Part shown: positions 26,443-35,009 of the stretch, piece by piece
Numbering within the stretch: the stretch's first letter is position 1
Layout: the number at the start of each line of letters is the position of its first letter
Source: Methylobacterium sp. E-066
GTDB lineage: Bacteria; Pseudomonadota; Alphaproteobacteria; Rhizobiales; Beijerinckiaceae
NCBI RefSeq assembly: GCF_022829635.1
Contig: NZ_JAKSYO010000212.1
Span: 1-51,767, forward strand
Length of the DNA stretch: 51,767 nt
Reading direction: 5' to 3'
Notes under the pieces: generated by a model
Databases searched by the model: none
The model's input: only the letters and a program-made list of their open reading frames with translations
What the model was told of the DNA's origin: nothing
Translations under genes and position numbers: made by a program

Positions 26443-28575
26443 ATGTCTCGCGCGCCGCACCCGTCGCTCAGCCGCATCGCTTTGGCGAGGCTATCGATCG
26501 GCAAAATCCTGTGCGCGATCCTGTTCGCGATGAGCGTCATGCTGCTCGGCTCGGGCGTGACGACCTTGCGGGACGCCCAGATGCAGGCCGATCAGAGCCG
26601 CCGCGTGGTGGCGCTCACGGAGGCGAGCCGGACGCTCCTCAAGGATCTGCTCGCCATCCGCATGGAGCGTGGCCGTACGCTTCAGGCCCTCAAGGCCGCT
26701 GCACCGATTCCCGGAAAGGACGTGGAGCTGATCGCCACCCAACGCGCGACCCTGGCGAGCGGTGTCGATCGGCTCGGGACTCTGGCCCGCGAGGTCGACG
26801 TGCCTTCGGTGCGGGAGAAGGCCGAGCTGACGCAACGGGCCTACGCGGCCCTGCTCGAGCTGCGCCCGCAGGTCGATGCCGCCCTGGCGGTGCCGGCGGC
26901 GCAACGATCCGCCGGCACGCTGCCGCCCTTCGCGGGGGCGTCTCAGGCGCTGCTCGATGCGTTGATGGCGGCGAACGACGCGGTCGATGCCGTGATCCCG
27001 CGCGGCGACGCGACTCTGGCCCATTACCTCGATCTGAAGCGCGCGGCCTGGATGTCTCGGGCCCTGATCGGCGGCGTGGTCGTGCGGATCGAGCTCGCGG
27101 TCGCTGCCGGCACGCCCTGGTCGCAGGCGGACATCGTCGCGGCGTCCGAGGAACGCGGTCGCCTGGCCGGCGCCTGGGACGGTGTGGTCCGGGCTGCCGT
27201 CGACGAGACCGCGGACACGGTCCGAGCCGCCTTCCGCAAGGCCAAGGCCGACAATTTCGAGGGCGAGGCGGCTGCGCGCCGCCAGGCCGCCACGGAGGCG
27301 CTCACACAGGGTCGGCCGACAGGATTGTCCATCGACGAGTTGCGCACGCGCCAGACCGCCGAGGTGAACACGATCGCCGACCTCGCAAGCACAGCCCTCG
27401 ACGCGCTGGTCGATCAGGCTCGGGCACTGACCGCGGAAGCAAGCGCCACCCTGCTGCGGACCGTCCTGTTCCTCGCCGCCGCGATCCTGTTGACCGGAAT
27501 CGGCACCCTCGTCGTGGTCCGCCGGGTTCTCCGGCCGATCCGCAGCATGACCGAGGCCATGCGGGCGCTGGCCGCCGGCGACGCCTCGGTCGTGGTCCCG
27601 GCCCGGGAGCGTCAGGACGAGATCGGCGCCATGGCCGCCGCCGTCCAGGTGTTCAAGGACAACCTGCTCCGGACCCGACAGCTCGAAACCGAGGCGGACG
27701 AGGCGCGCCGCACCGCCGAGGCGCAGCGCCGGGCGGTCACGCGGCAGATGGCGGAGGCCTTCGAGGCCGCAGTGTCCGGCATCGTCACCCAGGTCTCGTC
27801 CGCTGCCACCGAGTTGCAGGCCACCGCCTGGCAGATGACCGCGAGCGCCCAGGAAACCGCCAGCCAATCCGGCACGGTGGCGGCGGCAGCCGAGCAATCG
27901 GCATCGAACGTCAACACTGTAGCGAGCGCTGCCGAGCAGCTCGGCAGCTCCGTCGATGAGATCGGCCGGCAGGTGCAGGATTCGACGATCCTCGCCCAGC
28001 GGGCGGTGGGCGAGTCCGACCAGACCGCCGCCCTCGTCTCCGAGCTGAGCGCCGCCGCCGCCCGGGTCGGCGACGTGGTGCAGCTGATCGCGTCGATCGC
28101 GGCCCAGACCAACCTGCTGGCGCTCAACGCCACGATCGAGGCGGCCCGCGCCGGCGAGGCGGGCCGGGGCTTCGCCGTGGTGGCGACCGAGGTGAAGGAG
28201 TTGGCCGGGCAGACTGCCAAGGCGACCGAAGAGATCGCCAACCAGATCGGCCGGATCCAGGGGGTGACCGGCGAGGCGGTGGGCGCGATCGGCGCGATCA
28301 CCGGCCGCATCCGGGAGATCAACACGGTCGCGAGCGCGATTGCGGAGGCCGTGGAGCAGCAAGGGGCGGCGACCCGGGAGATCGTCCGCAACGTCACCCA
28401 GGCGACCGCCGGGACCCAGGAGGTCACCGGCAACATCGCCGGCGTGGCCCAGGCCGCCGAGCAGACCGGCGCCGCGGCCGAGCAGGTTCTGGCGTCCGCC
28501 ACCGGGTTGTCGCGCCAGTCCGAGCAGCTCGCCGCCGAGGTCGACCGCTTCCTCACCACCGTGCGCGCCGCCTGA
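26443..28575 (+). CDS. Methyl-accepting chemotaxis protein
   Basis: A 710-residue transmembrane chemoreceptor. TM1 is at about 20-42 (I-L-C-A-I-L-F-A-M-S-V-M-L-L-G-S-G-V). A periplasmic helical sensor of about 290 residues follows, then TM2 at about 335-357 (T-V-L-F-L-A-A-A-I-L-L-T-G-I-G-T-L-V-V-V). A HAMP domain (R-R-V-L-R-P-I-R-S-M-T-E-A-M-R-A-L-A-A-G-D) comes next. The cytoplasmic coiled coil carries the invariant tip I-A-A-Q-T-N-L-L-A-L-N-A-T-I-E-A-A-R-A-G near 545-565, where CheA and CheW dock. The sensor part is all-helical and lacks PAS or Cache motifs that I can see, so no ligand is predicted. It stands alone with no che genes in the window. No C-terminal CheR-docking pentapeptide is evident (end T-V-R-A-A). 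Confidence 0.93.
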   Translation: MSRAPHPSLSRIALARLSIGKILCAILFAMSVMLLGSGVTTLRDAQMQADQSRRVVALTEASRTLLKDLLAIRMERGRTLQALKAAAPIPGKDVELIATQRATLASGVDRLGTLAREVDVPSVREKAELTQRAYAALLELRPQVDAALAVPAAQRSAGTLPPFAGASQALLDALMAANDAVDAVIPRGDATLAHYLDLKRAAWMSRALIGGVVVRIELAVAAGTPWSQADIVAASEERGRLAGAWDGVVRAAVDETADTVRAAFRKAKADNFEGEAAARRQAATEALTQGRPTGLSIDELRTRQTAEVNTIADLASTALDALVDQARALTAEASATLLRTVLFLAAAILLTGIGTLVVVRRVLRPIRSMTEAMRALAAGDASVVVPARERQDEIGAMAAAVQVFKDNLLRTRQLETEADEARRTAEAQRRAVTRQMAEAFEAAVSGIVTQVSSAATELQATAWQMTASAQETASQSGTVAAAAEQSASNVNTVASAAEQLGSSVDEIGRQVQDSTILAQRAVGESDQTAALVSELSAAAARVGDVVQLIASIAAQTNLLALNATIEAARAGEAGRGFAVVATEVKELAGQTAKATEEIANQIGRIQGVTGEAVGAIGAITGRIREINTVASAIAEAVEQQGAATREIVRNVTQATAGTQEVTGNIAGVAQAAEQTGAAAEQVLASATGLSRQSEQLAAEVDRFLTTVRAA

Positions 28576-29446
28576 GCGCGGATCGCTTTTCGCGATGACG
28601 TCCCGATCATGCAGGGCTACGGACTACACAGGTCGAGGCGTCATCGCTCTTGCAGGGCTCGACGCGTCCCGTCTCCCGAATGGGCTACGATGTTTGCACA
28701 TCGTTGCCGGATGAGGGCGGCAGCCGGACACACGCTGCGTCTCCCTCCCCCGCAGAGCTACGATGTTTCACACATCGGCTTGCGAAAGCCGCGACGCGCC
28801 CCCTCTCCCGTGCGGGAGAGGGTTGGGGTGAGGGACCAGGTCTTTCCGGAGAAGTCGCATCCCTCACCCTGTCCCTCTCCCGCACGGGAGAGGGGACCCG
28901 CGCCACATTCGGGGATGTGGGAATCCGATAGCCCGCAGAGGGGCAGGGTGAGAGGCGCGCGTAACCGGCCGTCATCCCCTTCCGTCAAAGATCCGTGAAA
29001 ATCATAGCCCGAACGGGAGGGGGGGCTCGCATCTTCTGTGGGCCATGAGGGTGATCGCGCTCGGCATGCAACCCTGTGGTGCCTGTCGCGTGCCGGCTTC
29101 GGGCGCGCGCGTTCGATCGTTTCCGTCTCGGCCTCATCCGATCGAGAAAACAGAGCGTCGCCCGCCCCTGCTGCCGCTGTGGCGAGCCGATGCTCGCGCT
29201 TCGGGAGCGCCCGTGGATCGCGAGAGCAGGTCCGGCTGGCGAAATCTGCGCTGCGTGGTGGTCCGATGACAGATCCCGGCCCCGCTATGCAATGGATCGA
29301 ACGAAACATTGTCGATTTACACAAGAAAAATAATAAATAATCGGCACATTGCAACATGATGCATGATAAAAACATAGAAAAATGTCGTTGACCGAGGCGA
29401 GACTCAAGATAAAGAGGCGCGTATCTCGCACGGTTGAGGTTATCCG
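28576..29446. other. 870-bp intergenic region with a repeat element and an AT-rich promoter zone
   Basis: No gene is supported; several short frames here are by-products of the repeat or lack ribosome sites. The left half holds the family A element (28801-28894) and a short direct repeat, GCTACGATGTTT at 28684-28695 and 28757-28768. The right end (29300-29400) is AT-rich and probably carries the promoter of the PQQ dehydrogenase gene. Confidence 0.55.
28801..28894 (-). repeat. 94-bp palindromic repeat element, family A, copy 2 (intergenic)
   Basis: The same architecture and exact length as copy 1 at 101-194: hairpins at 28801-28822 and 28873-28894 around a 50-bp centre. It lies in the opposite orientation; the reverse complement differs from copy 1 at about four centre positions while the stems match. 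Similarity decays gradually outside both ends (for example CCGATNTGNGAA then TCGTAGC). Such elements are usually mobilised in trans; no transposase is nearby. Confidence 0.9.
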
Positions 29447-31804
29447 ATGCATCGACCCAAAACGCTTGCCGATGGAGCGCTGATCCTGCTCGGGATCGTG
29501 CTGGCTCTGATCGGTTTTGCCTTTGCCGCCGGCGGGATTTATTTGGCCTGGCTCGGCGGGAGCTTGTATTTCGTGGTCATGGGTGCCGCGATGCTGGTCT
29601 CGGGTGTGCTGGTCGCCCAGCGGCGACGCGCGGGGGCGCTGCTCTACGGGGCGGCGTTCGTCCTGACCGGAATCTGGGCGGTGTGGGAGGTCGGGTTCGC
29701 GTTCTGGCCGCTGGTCTCGCGGCTGTTCGCCCTGGCCGTGCTCGCCTGCGTGGTCGCCCTGCTCGCGCCGTTGCTCAATCGATCAGGCGGCGGCGTGTGG
29801 CGCCGGGCTTCCCTCGGCATCGCCGCCGCGCTGGCGCTCGCCCTGGTGGCGACGACGCTGCGGGCTTTCCAGCCGGTGCCGATCATCGCCGCGACCGAGA
29901 TTGCGGCGGTGCATCCGGCGACCCAGGCGGCGCCGCAGGTCGATTGGACGGCCTGGGGCAACACCACGGGTGGGACCCGCTTCGCCGGTCTGACGCAGAT
30001 CGACACCACCAACGTCGCCAATCTCCAGCCGGCCTGGACCTTCCACACCGGCGACGTCGCCATCAGCAACGGCTTCGGCGCCGAGGATCAGACCACGCCG
30101 CTGCAGATCGGCGACACCGTCTATGTCTGCACGCCGAACGACATCGTCATCGCCCTCGACGCCGATACCGGCACCCAGCGCTGGCGCTACGACCCGAAGG
30201 CGAGCGCCCCGCAATGGCAGCGGTGCCGCGGGCTCGGCTATCACGATGCGGGCGCCTCAGCCGGTGACAAGGTCTGCCCCCGCCGCCTGCTGCTGGCGAC
30301 GATCGACGCGCGCCTGATCGCGCTGGACGCCGCCACCGGCCAGCCCTGCCCCGATTTCGGCGCGGACGGCACGGTCGATCTCAAGACCGACATGGGCGAG
30401 ATCAAGTCGGGCTACTACACCCAGACCGCCGCCCCGCTGATCGCCGGCGATCTCGTGGTGGTCGGCGGCCGGGTCGCCGACAATATCGAGACCGGCGAGC
30501 CCGGCGGCGTGGTCCGCGCCTACGATGTCGGCAGCGGCGACCTGCGCTGGGCCTGGGATCCGGGCAACCCGGCGACCACGCGCCTGCCGCCCCCCGGTGA
30601 TACCTACACGCGCGGCACGCCCAACGTCTGGACCAGCATGGCCTACGACTCGGCCCTGGGCCTGATCTACGCGCCCACCGGCAACGCGACGCCCGACTTC
30701 TTCGGCGGCCACCGGACCGCGGAGGACGACGCCACCAACTCGTCGATCTTCGCGCTCGACGCCGCGACCGGCCGGCCGCGCTGGCACGTCCAGCTCGTTC
30801 ACAAGGACCTGTGGGACTTCGACGTGCCGGCTCAGCCGGCCCTCTACGACGTGCCGGACGGGAAGGGCGGCACCCTGCCGGGTCTGATCGCGGCGACCAA
30901 GCACGGCCAGATCTTCCTGCTGAACCGGGAGACCGGGGCGCCGATCGCGCCGGTCACCGAGCGGCCCGTGCCGCAGGGCAACGTGCCGGGCGAGCATTAC
31001 GCACCGACGCAGCCGTTCTCGGACATGCCGTCGATCGGCACCGAGACCCTGACCGAAGCCGACATGTGGGGGGCGACGCCGTTCGACCAGCTCCTGTGCC
31101 GGATCCAGTTCAAGGGCATGCGCCACGAGGGGACCTTCACCCCGCCGGGCTTCGATACCGCCCTCCAGATGCCGGGCTCGCTCGGCGGCATGAACTGGGG
31201 CAGCACCGCGATCGACATGACCCGGGACTACCTGATCGTGAACGACATGCGGCTCGGTCTGTGGAACCGGCTGATCGCGCGGGACCAGGTCGAGACCGGC
31301 AAGGCCGCCGGCACCGAGATGGGGATGTCGTCGATGCGCGGCACGCCCTACGTCTCCGTCCGCAACCGCTTCGTGTCGGCGCTGAACATCCCGTGCCAGA
31401 AGCCGCCCTTCGGCACGCTGACGGCCATCGACCTGAAGGCCCGCCGGATCGCCTGGCAGGTCCCGCTCGGCACGGTGGAGGATACCGGGCCGCTGGGGAT
31501 CAAGATGCACCTGCCGATCCCGATCGGGCTGCCCTCGCTCGGCGGCTCGCTGGTGACCGGCTCGGGCCTGATCTTCTTCGCCGGCACGCAGGATTACTAC
31601 CTGCGGGCGTTCGAAGCCGCGACCGGCCGCGAGGTCTGGAAGGGCCGCCTGCCGGTTGGCAGCCAGGGCGCGCCGATGACCTACCGGTCGCCCAAGACCG
31701 GCCGCCAGTACATCGTGATCACGGCCGGCGGCGCCCGCCAATCGCCCGACCGCGGCGACTACGTGGTCGCCTACGCGCTGCCGGCCGAAGCCGGATCGAA
31801 GTAA
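29447..31804 (+). CDS. Membrane-bound PQQ-dependent dehydrogenase, glucose/quinate/shikimate family
   Basis: A 785-residue quinoprotein of the Gcd/QuiA type. The first 140 or so residues form four to five transmembrane helices (G-I-V-L-A-L-I-G-F-A-F-A-A-G-G-I-Y-L and following). The rest is a periplasmic eight-bladed propeller binding PQQ and a divalent ion. It begins W-T-A-W-G-N-T-T-G-G-T-R-F-A and has tryptophan-docking repeats such as D-A-D-T-G-T-Q-R-W-R-Y-D-P and D-A-A-T-G-R-P-R-W-H-V-Q-L-V-H-K-D-L-W-D-F-D-V-P-A-Q-P. These enzymes oxidise glucose, quinate or similar polyols and pass electrons to ubiquinone. Which substrate applies is not visible, so I give no symbol. Start ATG 29447 has TTGAGG about nine bases upstream. 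A multi-hairpin repeat follows the stop. Confidence 0.92.
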   Translation: MHRPKTLADGALILLGIVLALIGFAFAAGGIYLAWLGGSLYFVVMGAAMLVSGVLVAQRRRAGALLYGAAFVLTGIWAVWEVGFAFWPLVSRLFALAVLACVVALLAPLLNRSGGGVWRRASLGIAAALALALVATTLRAFQPVPIIAATEIAAVHPATQAAPQVDWTAWGNTTGGTRFAGLTQIDTTNVANLQPAWTFHTGDVAISNGFGAEDQTTPLQIGDTVYVCTPNDIVIALDADTGTQRWRYDPKASAPQWQRCRGLGYHDAGASAGDKVCPRRLLLATIDARLIALDAATGQPCPDFGADGTVDLKTDMGEIKSGYYTQTAAPLIAGDLVVVGGRVADNIETGEPGGVVRAYDVGSGDLRWAWDPGNPATTRLPPPGDTYTRGTPNVWTSMAYDSALGLIYAPTGNATPDFFGGHRTAEDDATNSSIFALDAATGRPRWHVQLVHKDLWDFDVPAQPALYDVPDGKGGTLPGLIAATKHGQIFLLNRETGAPIAPVTERPVPQGNVPGEHYAPTQPFSDMPSIGTETLTEADMWGATPFDQLLCRIQFKGMRHEGTFTPPGFDTALQMPGSLGGMNWGSTAIDMTRDYLIVNDMRLGLWNRLIARDQVETGKAAGTEMGMSSMRGTPYVSVRNRFVSALNIPCQKPPFGTLTAIDLKARRIAWQVPLGTVEDTGPLGIKMHLPIPIGLPSLGGSLVTGSGLIFFAGTQDYYLRAFEAATGREVWKGRLPVGSQGAPMTYRSPKTGRQYIVITAGGARQSPDRGDYVVAYALPAEAGSK

Positions 31805-31830
31805 TCCGATCCGCCTACCGGCACGACGGG

Positions 31831-31930
31831 GTTTCCAAAGGGCTCAGCCCTTTGGCGGGGTTCGGGGGCGGAGCCCTTGAAGCTTGCAGGGTTCCACCCT
31901 GCACCCGCAAAAGGTCTCGACCTTCTGAAA
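31831..31930. repeat. Triple-hairpin repeat element (family C) between convergent genes
   Basis: Three perfect hairpins follow one another: CCAAAGGGCT/AGCCCTTTGG at 31835-31855, TGCAGGGT-TCC-ACCCTGCA at 31885-31903 and AAGGTC-TC-GACCTT at 31911-31924. A GC-rich spacer separates the first two. The unit sits exactly between the convergent stops of the PQQ dehydrogenase and RNase HII genes. It could end transcripts from both sides. It lacks the T-tract of a simple intrinsic terminator and resembles a dispersed palindromic repeat. Confidence 0.75.
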
Positions 31931-31931
31931 C

Positions 31932-32555
31932 CTAGCCGAACCCGCGGGTAAAGCTGAGGCGGTGGTGGGGGCTTCGGCCGAGTCTGGTCAGGCCGGCCCG
32001 GTGGATGGCTGTGCCGTAGCCGACATTGCGCTCCCAGCCGTAGCCCGGATGGCGCTCGGCGAGGCGACGCATCAGCTCGTCGCGAAACACCTTCGCGACG
32101 ATCGAGGCGGCTGCGATCTGCGGCACCAGTCCGTCGCCGCCGATCACCGCCCGACCCGGCAGGCCGGGCAGGGCGTCCCGGCCGTCCACCAGGACCGGGG
32201 CCGCGATTCCAAGGCGGGACACGGCCCGCAGCATGGCGTCGAGGGTCGCGGCGCGGATGTTGATCCGGTCGATCAGCGCCCGGGAACCCGCCGCTACTGC
32301 GACCCGGGCATGGGTGCGGATCAGCGGCGCCAGCTGCGCGCGGATCGGTTCGGGCACGCGCTTGCTGTCGTCGAGTGCAGCCAGCAGGGCAGGGGGGATC
32401 GCTGACGGGTCGAACCAGACCGCCGCGACAACCACGGGCCCGCACAGGGCGCCGCGCCCGACCTCATCGCAGCCGATCACCGCGGGGTAGTCCGCGGCCC
32501 GGGCCGGGTCGAAGGGCAGGGTGAGGGCGGGCGTTTTTCGCTTCACGGGCGGCAT
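31932..32555 (-). CDS. rnhB: Ribonuclease HII
   Basis: A 207-residue RNase HII, which cuts RNA in RNA-DNA hybrids and starts removal of single ribonucleotides from DNA. The catalytic motif V-I-G-C-D-E-V-G-R-G-A-L-C-G-P-V-V at about 25-41 has the paired D-E. The third carboxylate region is V-L-V-D-G-R-D-A-L-P near 118, and A-A-S-I-V-A-K-V-F-R-D near 149 is also characteristic. A short basic N-terminal extension (M-P-P-V-K-R-K-T-P) precedes the domain. ATG 32555 has AGGA seven bases upstream. It is the third gene of a minus-strand run with the GT1 glycosyltransferase (38 bp apart) and the phosphoesterase. Confidence 0.95.
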   Translation of the reverse strand: MPPVKRKTPALTLPFDPARAADYPAVIGCDEVGRGALCGPVVVAAVWFDPSAIPPALLAALDDSKRVPEPIRAQLAPLIRTHARVAVAAGSRALIDRINIRAATLDAMLRAVSRLGIAAPVLVDGRDALPGLPGRAVIGGDGLVPQIAAASIVAKVFRDELMRRLAERHPGYGWERNVGYGTAIHRAGLTRLGRSPHHRLSFTRGFG

Positions 32556-32593
32556 GGCGCCGTCCTGCCATCCCGCGCGGCCGCCGTCACCGG

Positions 32594-33640
32594 TCAGGCG
32601 GCGTTCCGGGTCCCGCGCTCGCCGCCATGGGCCTCGATGATGTTTCCGAAGAACTGGTCGGCGCTGACGTCCCAGCCGCGGCGCAGCGCCTCCTGCCGGC
32701 ACTCGGCCCGGGACAGGCGCAAGGCCGCCAGCGCCGCCGTGCGCAGATCCTGGTCGAGGATGCCGACGCGGGTCCCGCTCAGCACGTCGTTGGGGCCCGG
32801 CACCGGGAAGGCGGCGATCGGCAGGCCGCAGGCCATGGCTTCCAAGAGGACGATGCCGAACGTGTCGGTGAGGCTCGGGAACACGAAGGCGTCGCAGGCG
32901 GCGTAGACGGACGCGAGCGCCGCCCCCGTCCGTGTGCCGAGGAAGCGCGCCTCCGGGGCCAGCGCCTGCAGCCGCGTCCGGTCCGGACCGTCGCCGACCA
33001 CGACCTTCGTGCCGGGCAGGTCGAGGGTGAGGAAGGCCGCGAGGTTCTTCTCCACGGCGAGCCGGCCGACATACAGGAACAGCGGCCGGGGCAGCCCGGC
33101 CAGCTCCGCCGGCGGCAGCTCGCCGGGGTCAGCCGGACGGAACCGCTCGGTATCGACCCCGCGGGTCCAGCGCATCAGATGGGCGAAACCCTTTGCCTCG
33201 AGCTCCGCCTGGAGGGAGGCGGTGCTGACCATCGTGCCGCGCGCCGCCCCATGGAAGCGGCGCAGATAGGCGTAGGACCACGCCTCCGGCACCGGCAGCC
33301 GGGCGGCGAGATATTCGGGAAAGCGTGTGTGGTAGCTCGTGGTGAAGGGCAGCCCGTTCGCCAGGCAGTGCCGCCGGGCCGCGAAGCCGATCGGCCCCTC
33401 GGTGGCGATGTGGACGTGGCTCGGCCGCTCCGCGGCCCAGCGCGCCGCGACCCGGTCGCGTCCCGCCAAGGCCAAGCGGATCTCCGCATAGCCCGGCAGG
33501 GGCAGGGAGCGGAAGTCAGCCACCGAGAGCAGGGCCGTCGCGAAGCCGTGCTCCGGGGCGCGCCGGACCATCTGCTCCAGGGACCGGACGACGCCGTTGA
33601 CCTGCGGATGCCAGGCATCGCTGACGATGAGGAGTTTCAC
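32594..33640 (-). CDS. GT-B (family 4-like) glycosyltransferase
   Basis: A 348-residue GT-B enzyme. It begins K-L-L-I-V-S-D-A-W-H-P-Q-V-N-G-V-V-R-S-L, the acceptor-domain start typical of GT4 mannosyl/glucosyl transferases acting on lipids. Y-H-T-R-F-P-E-Y near residue 105 is also conserved. The donor domain shows L-F-L-Y-V-G-R-L-A-V-E-K-N-L, V-V-V-G-D-G-P-D-R-T-R-L and the E-x7-E signature within F-P-S-L-T-D-T-F-G-I-V-L-L-E-A-M-A-C-G-L-P. The likely role is adding a sugar to a membrane lipid or surface glycan; sugar and acceptor are unknown. GTG 33640 is preferred (GAGGGA seven bases upstream). GTG 33655 would overlap the preceding stop by four bases and add five residues. Confidence 0.9.
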   Translation of the reverse strand: MKLLIVSDAWHPQVNGVVRSLEQMVRRAPEHGFATALLSVADFRSLPLPGYAEIRLALAGRDRVAARWAAERPSHVHIATEGPIGFAARRHCLANGLPFTTSYHTRFPEYLAARLPVPEAWSYAYLRRFHGAARGTMVSTASLQAELEAKGFAHLMRWTRGVDTERFRPADPGELPPAELAGLPRPLFLYVGRLAVEKNLAAFLTLDLPGTKVVVGDGPDRTRLQALAPEARFLGTRTGAALASVYAACDAFVFPSLTDTFGIVLLEAMACGLPIAAFPVPGPNDVLSGTRVGILDQDLRTAALAALRLSRAECRQEALRRGWDVSADQFFGNIIEAHGGERGTRNAA

Positions 33641-33651
33641 GCGTGGGTCCC

Positions 33652-34449
33652 TCACGCCACCGCGCGCCGGCCCGGCACCGCCCGCGGTGCGGCTTCGGCC
33701 TCGCGGGCCCGGAGGATGCTCGGATAGTGCAGCACCTCGATCCGGCCGTCGTAATGCTCGATCAGGCCGGTGCAGGATTCCACCCAGTCGCCGGTGTTGA
33801 GATAGCGCAGGTCGCCGATCGCCCGGTCGGCGGCGTGGTGGATATGCCCGCAGATCACCCCGTTCGCGCCCTGGCGGCGCGCCTCCTCGGCCAGGATGCT
33901 CTCGAACCGGCCGATGAAGCTGACGGCATTCTTCACCCGCAGCTTCGCCCAGGCCGAGAGCGACCAGTAGGACAGGCCGACCCGCCGCCGGATCCGGTTG
34001 ATCAGGGTGTTGAGGCTCAAGGCCAGCGTGTAGGCGCCGTCGCCGAGATGGGCGAGCCAGGGCGAGTGGCGCACCACCATGTCGAACTGGTCGCCGTGGA
34101 TCACCAGGTAGCGCCGTCCGTCGGCCGCCTCGTGGATCGCGGTCTCGGCGATCTCGATGCCGCCGAAATTGGTGCCGACATAGTCGCGCAGGAACTCGTC
34201 GTGGTTGCCCGGCAGGTAGACGATCCGGGCGCCCTTGCGCACCTTGCGCAGGAGCTTCTGCACCACGTCGTTGTGCTCCTGCGGCCAGTACCAGCCGGAG
34301 CGCAACTGCCAGCCGTCCACGATGTCGCCGACCAGGTAGACGGTGTCGGCGTCGTAATCCCTCAGGAACGACAGCAGAAGCCCGGCCTGGCAGCCGCGCG
34401 TGCCGAGATGCAGATCGGACAGGAACAACGTCCGGACCCGGACCGGCAT
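33652..34449 (-). CDS. LpxH-like metallophosphoesterase (COG2908 family)
   Basis: A 265-residue calcineurin-type phosphoesterase. The metal motifs are in order: S-D-L-H-L-G at residue 10 or so, G-D-I-V-D-G-W near 43, G-N-H-D-E near 80, H-G-D-Q-F-D near 120 and G-H-I-H-H-A near 203. LpxH removes UMP from UDP-2,3-diacylglucosamine in lipid A synthesis. This longer family in alphaproteobacteria is often annotated with the same name, though many members have LpxI for that step and the true substrate is unproven. The GT4 partner just downstream suggests an envelope-lipid function. ATG 34449 is favoured by the GAGGATGAGGAG stretch before it; a GTG at 34515 would add 22 residues. Confidence 0.87.
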   Translation of the reverse strand: MPVRVRTLFLSDLHLGTRGCQAGLLLSFLRDYDADTVYLVGDIVDGWQLRSGWYWPQEHNDVVQKLLRKVRKGARIVYLPGNHDEFLRDYVGTNFGGIEIAETAIHEAADGRRYLVIHGDQFDMVVRHSPWLAHLGDGAYTLALSLNTLINRIRRRVGLSYWSLSAWAKLRVKNAVSFIGRFESILAEEARRQGANGVICGHIHHAADRAIGDLRYLNTGDWVESCTGLIEHYDGRIEVLHYPSILRAREAEAAPRAVPGRRAVA

Positions 34450-35009
34450 CTCCTCATCCTCGGCCACGTCACCCTCCCGGCGGTCGAACGGTCGGGGGAT
34501 CCAGAGCGCGATCACGTCTCAGTTTGATGACGCGGACCCGCATCGCTGTGGGGTGTCTTGGTGGGGTGCGGGGAAAGTCATCAAGCGCGAATAGCTGACG
34601 TTGCGGCGCACAAAAAATTTTTTTGCCACGATCCCGAAGTTTTTCCGGTTTTGCTTCCCAGCTTCGCCGCCTCATAATACCAGCAACCGGTGGCTCGGCA
34701 TGAGCCGGGCCGGATGCGTACTGGAAGGCGGCCAGGGTGCCTTGAGACGAGGCGCCGTAGAACGGGACGGCATTTCGGAGGCGACCGGCGCGCGGGGGCG
34801 CGCCGCGACGCGAGCGGCACGAGGCCGCCTGCCGCTCCGCTGGGCCCCCCGATCCACGGACGACGCGAATGGTGTTCGGAGAGCCGCGGCCGGCGCCGCG
34901 ACTGCCGGTGCCGCTCGCAGAATGCCCGACGAAGCCCCAGGGCGCCAAGGACGTTTGAACCAACCGGCGCGGGTCCGCCCGCGCGCAACAGATTTTTGGA
35001 GGAAACACC
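34450..35009. promoter_or_regulatory. Control region and long leader upstream of the serine-cycle operon
   Basis: This is the 560-bp divergent gap before sgaA. A plausible sigma-70 promoter is TTGCTT (34651-34656), a 16-bp spacer and CATAAT (34673-34678), which would leave a leader of about 320 bases. Upstream lies an inverted repeat, TTGATGAC at 34524-34531 and GTCATCAA at 34577-34584. An A/T palindromic run, CAAAAAATTTTTTTG, lies just upstream of the promoter. In M. extorquens the LysR-type regulator QscR activates this operon; I cannot place its site for certain. GGAGGAAA lies before the sgaA ATG. Confidence 0.5.

Noticed and set aside
29038..29340. Short frames between the chemoreceptor and the PQQ dehydrogenase
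   Set aside because: They overlap one another in different frames, have no ribosome sites and look like by-products of GC-rich DNA.
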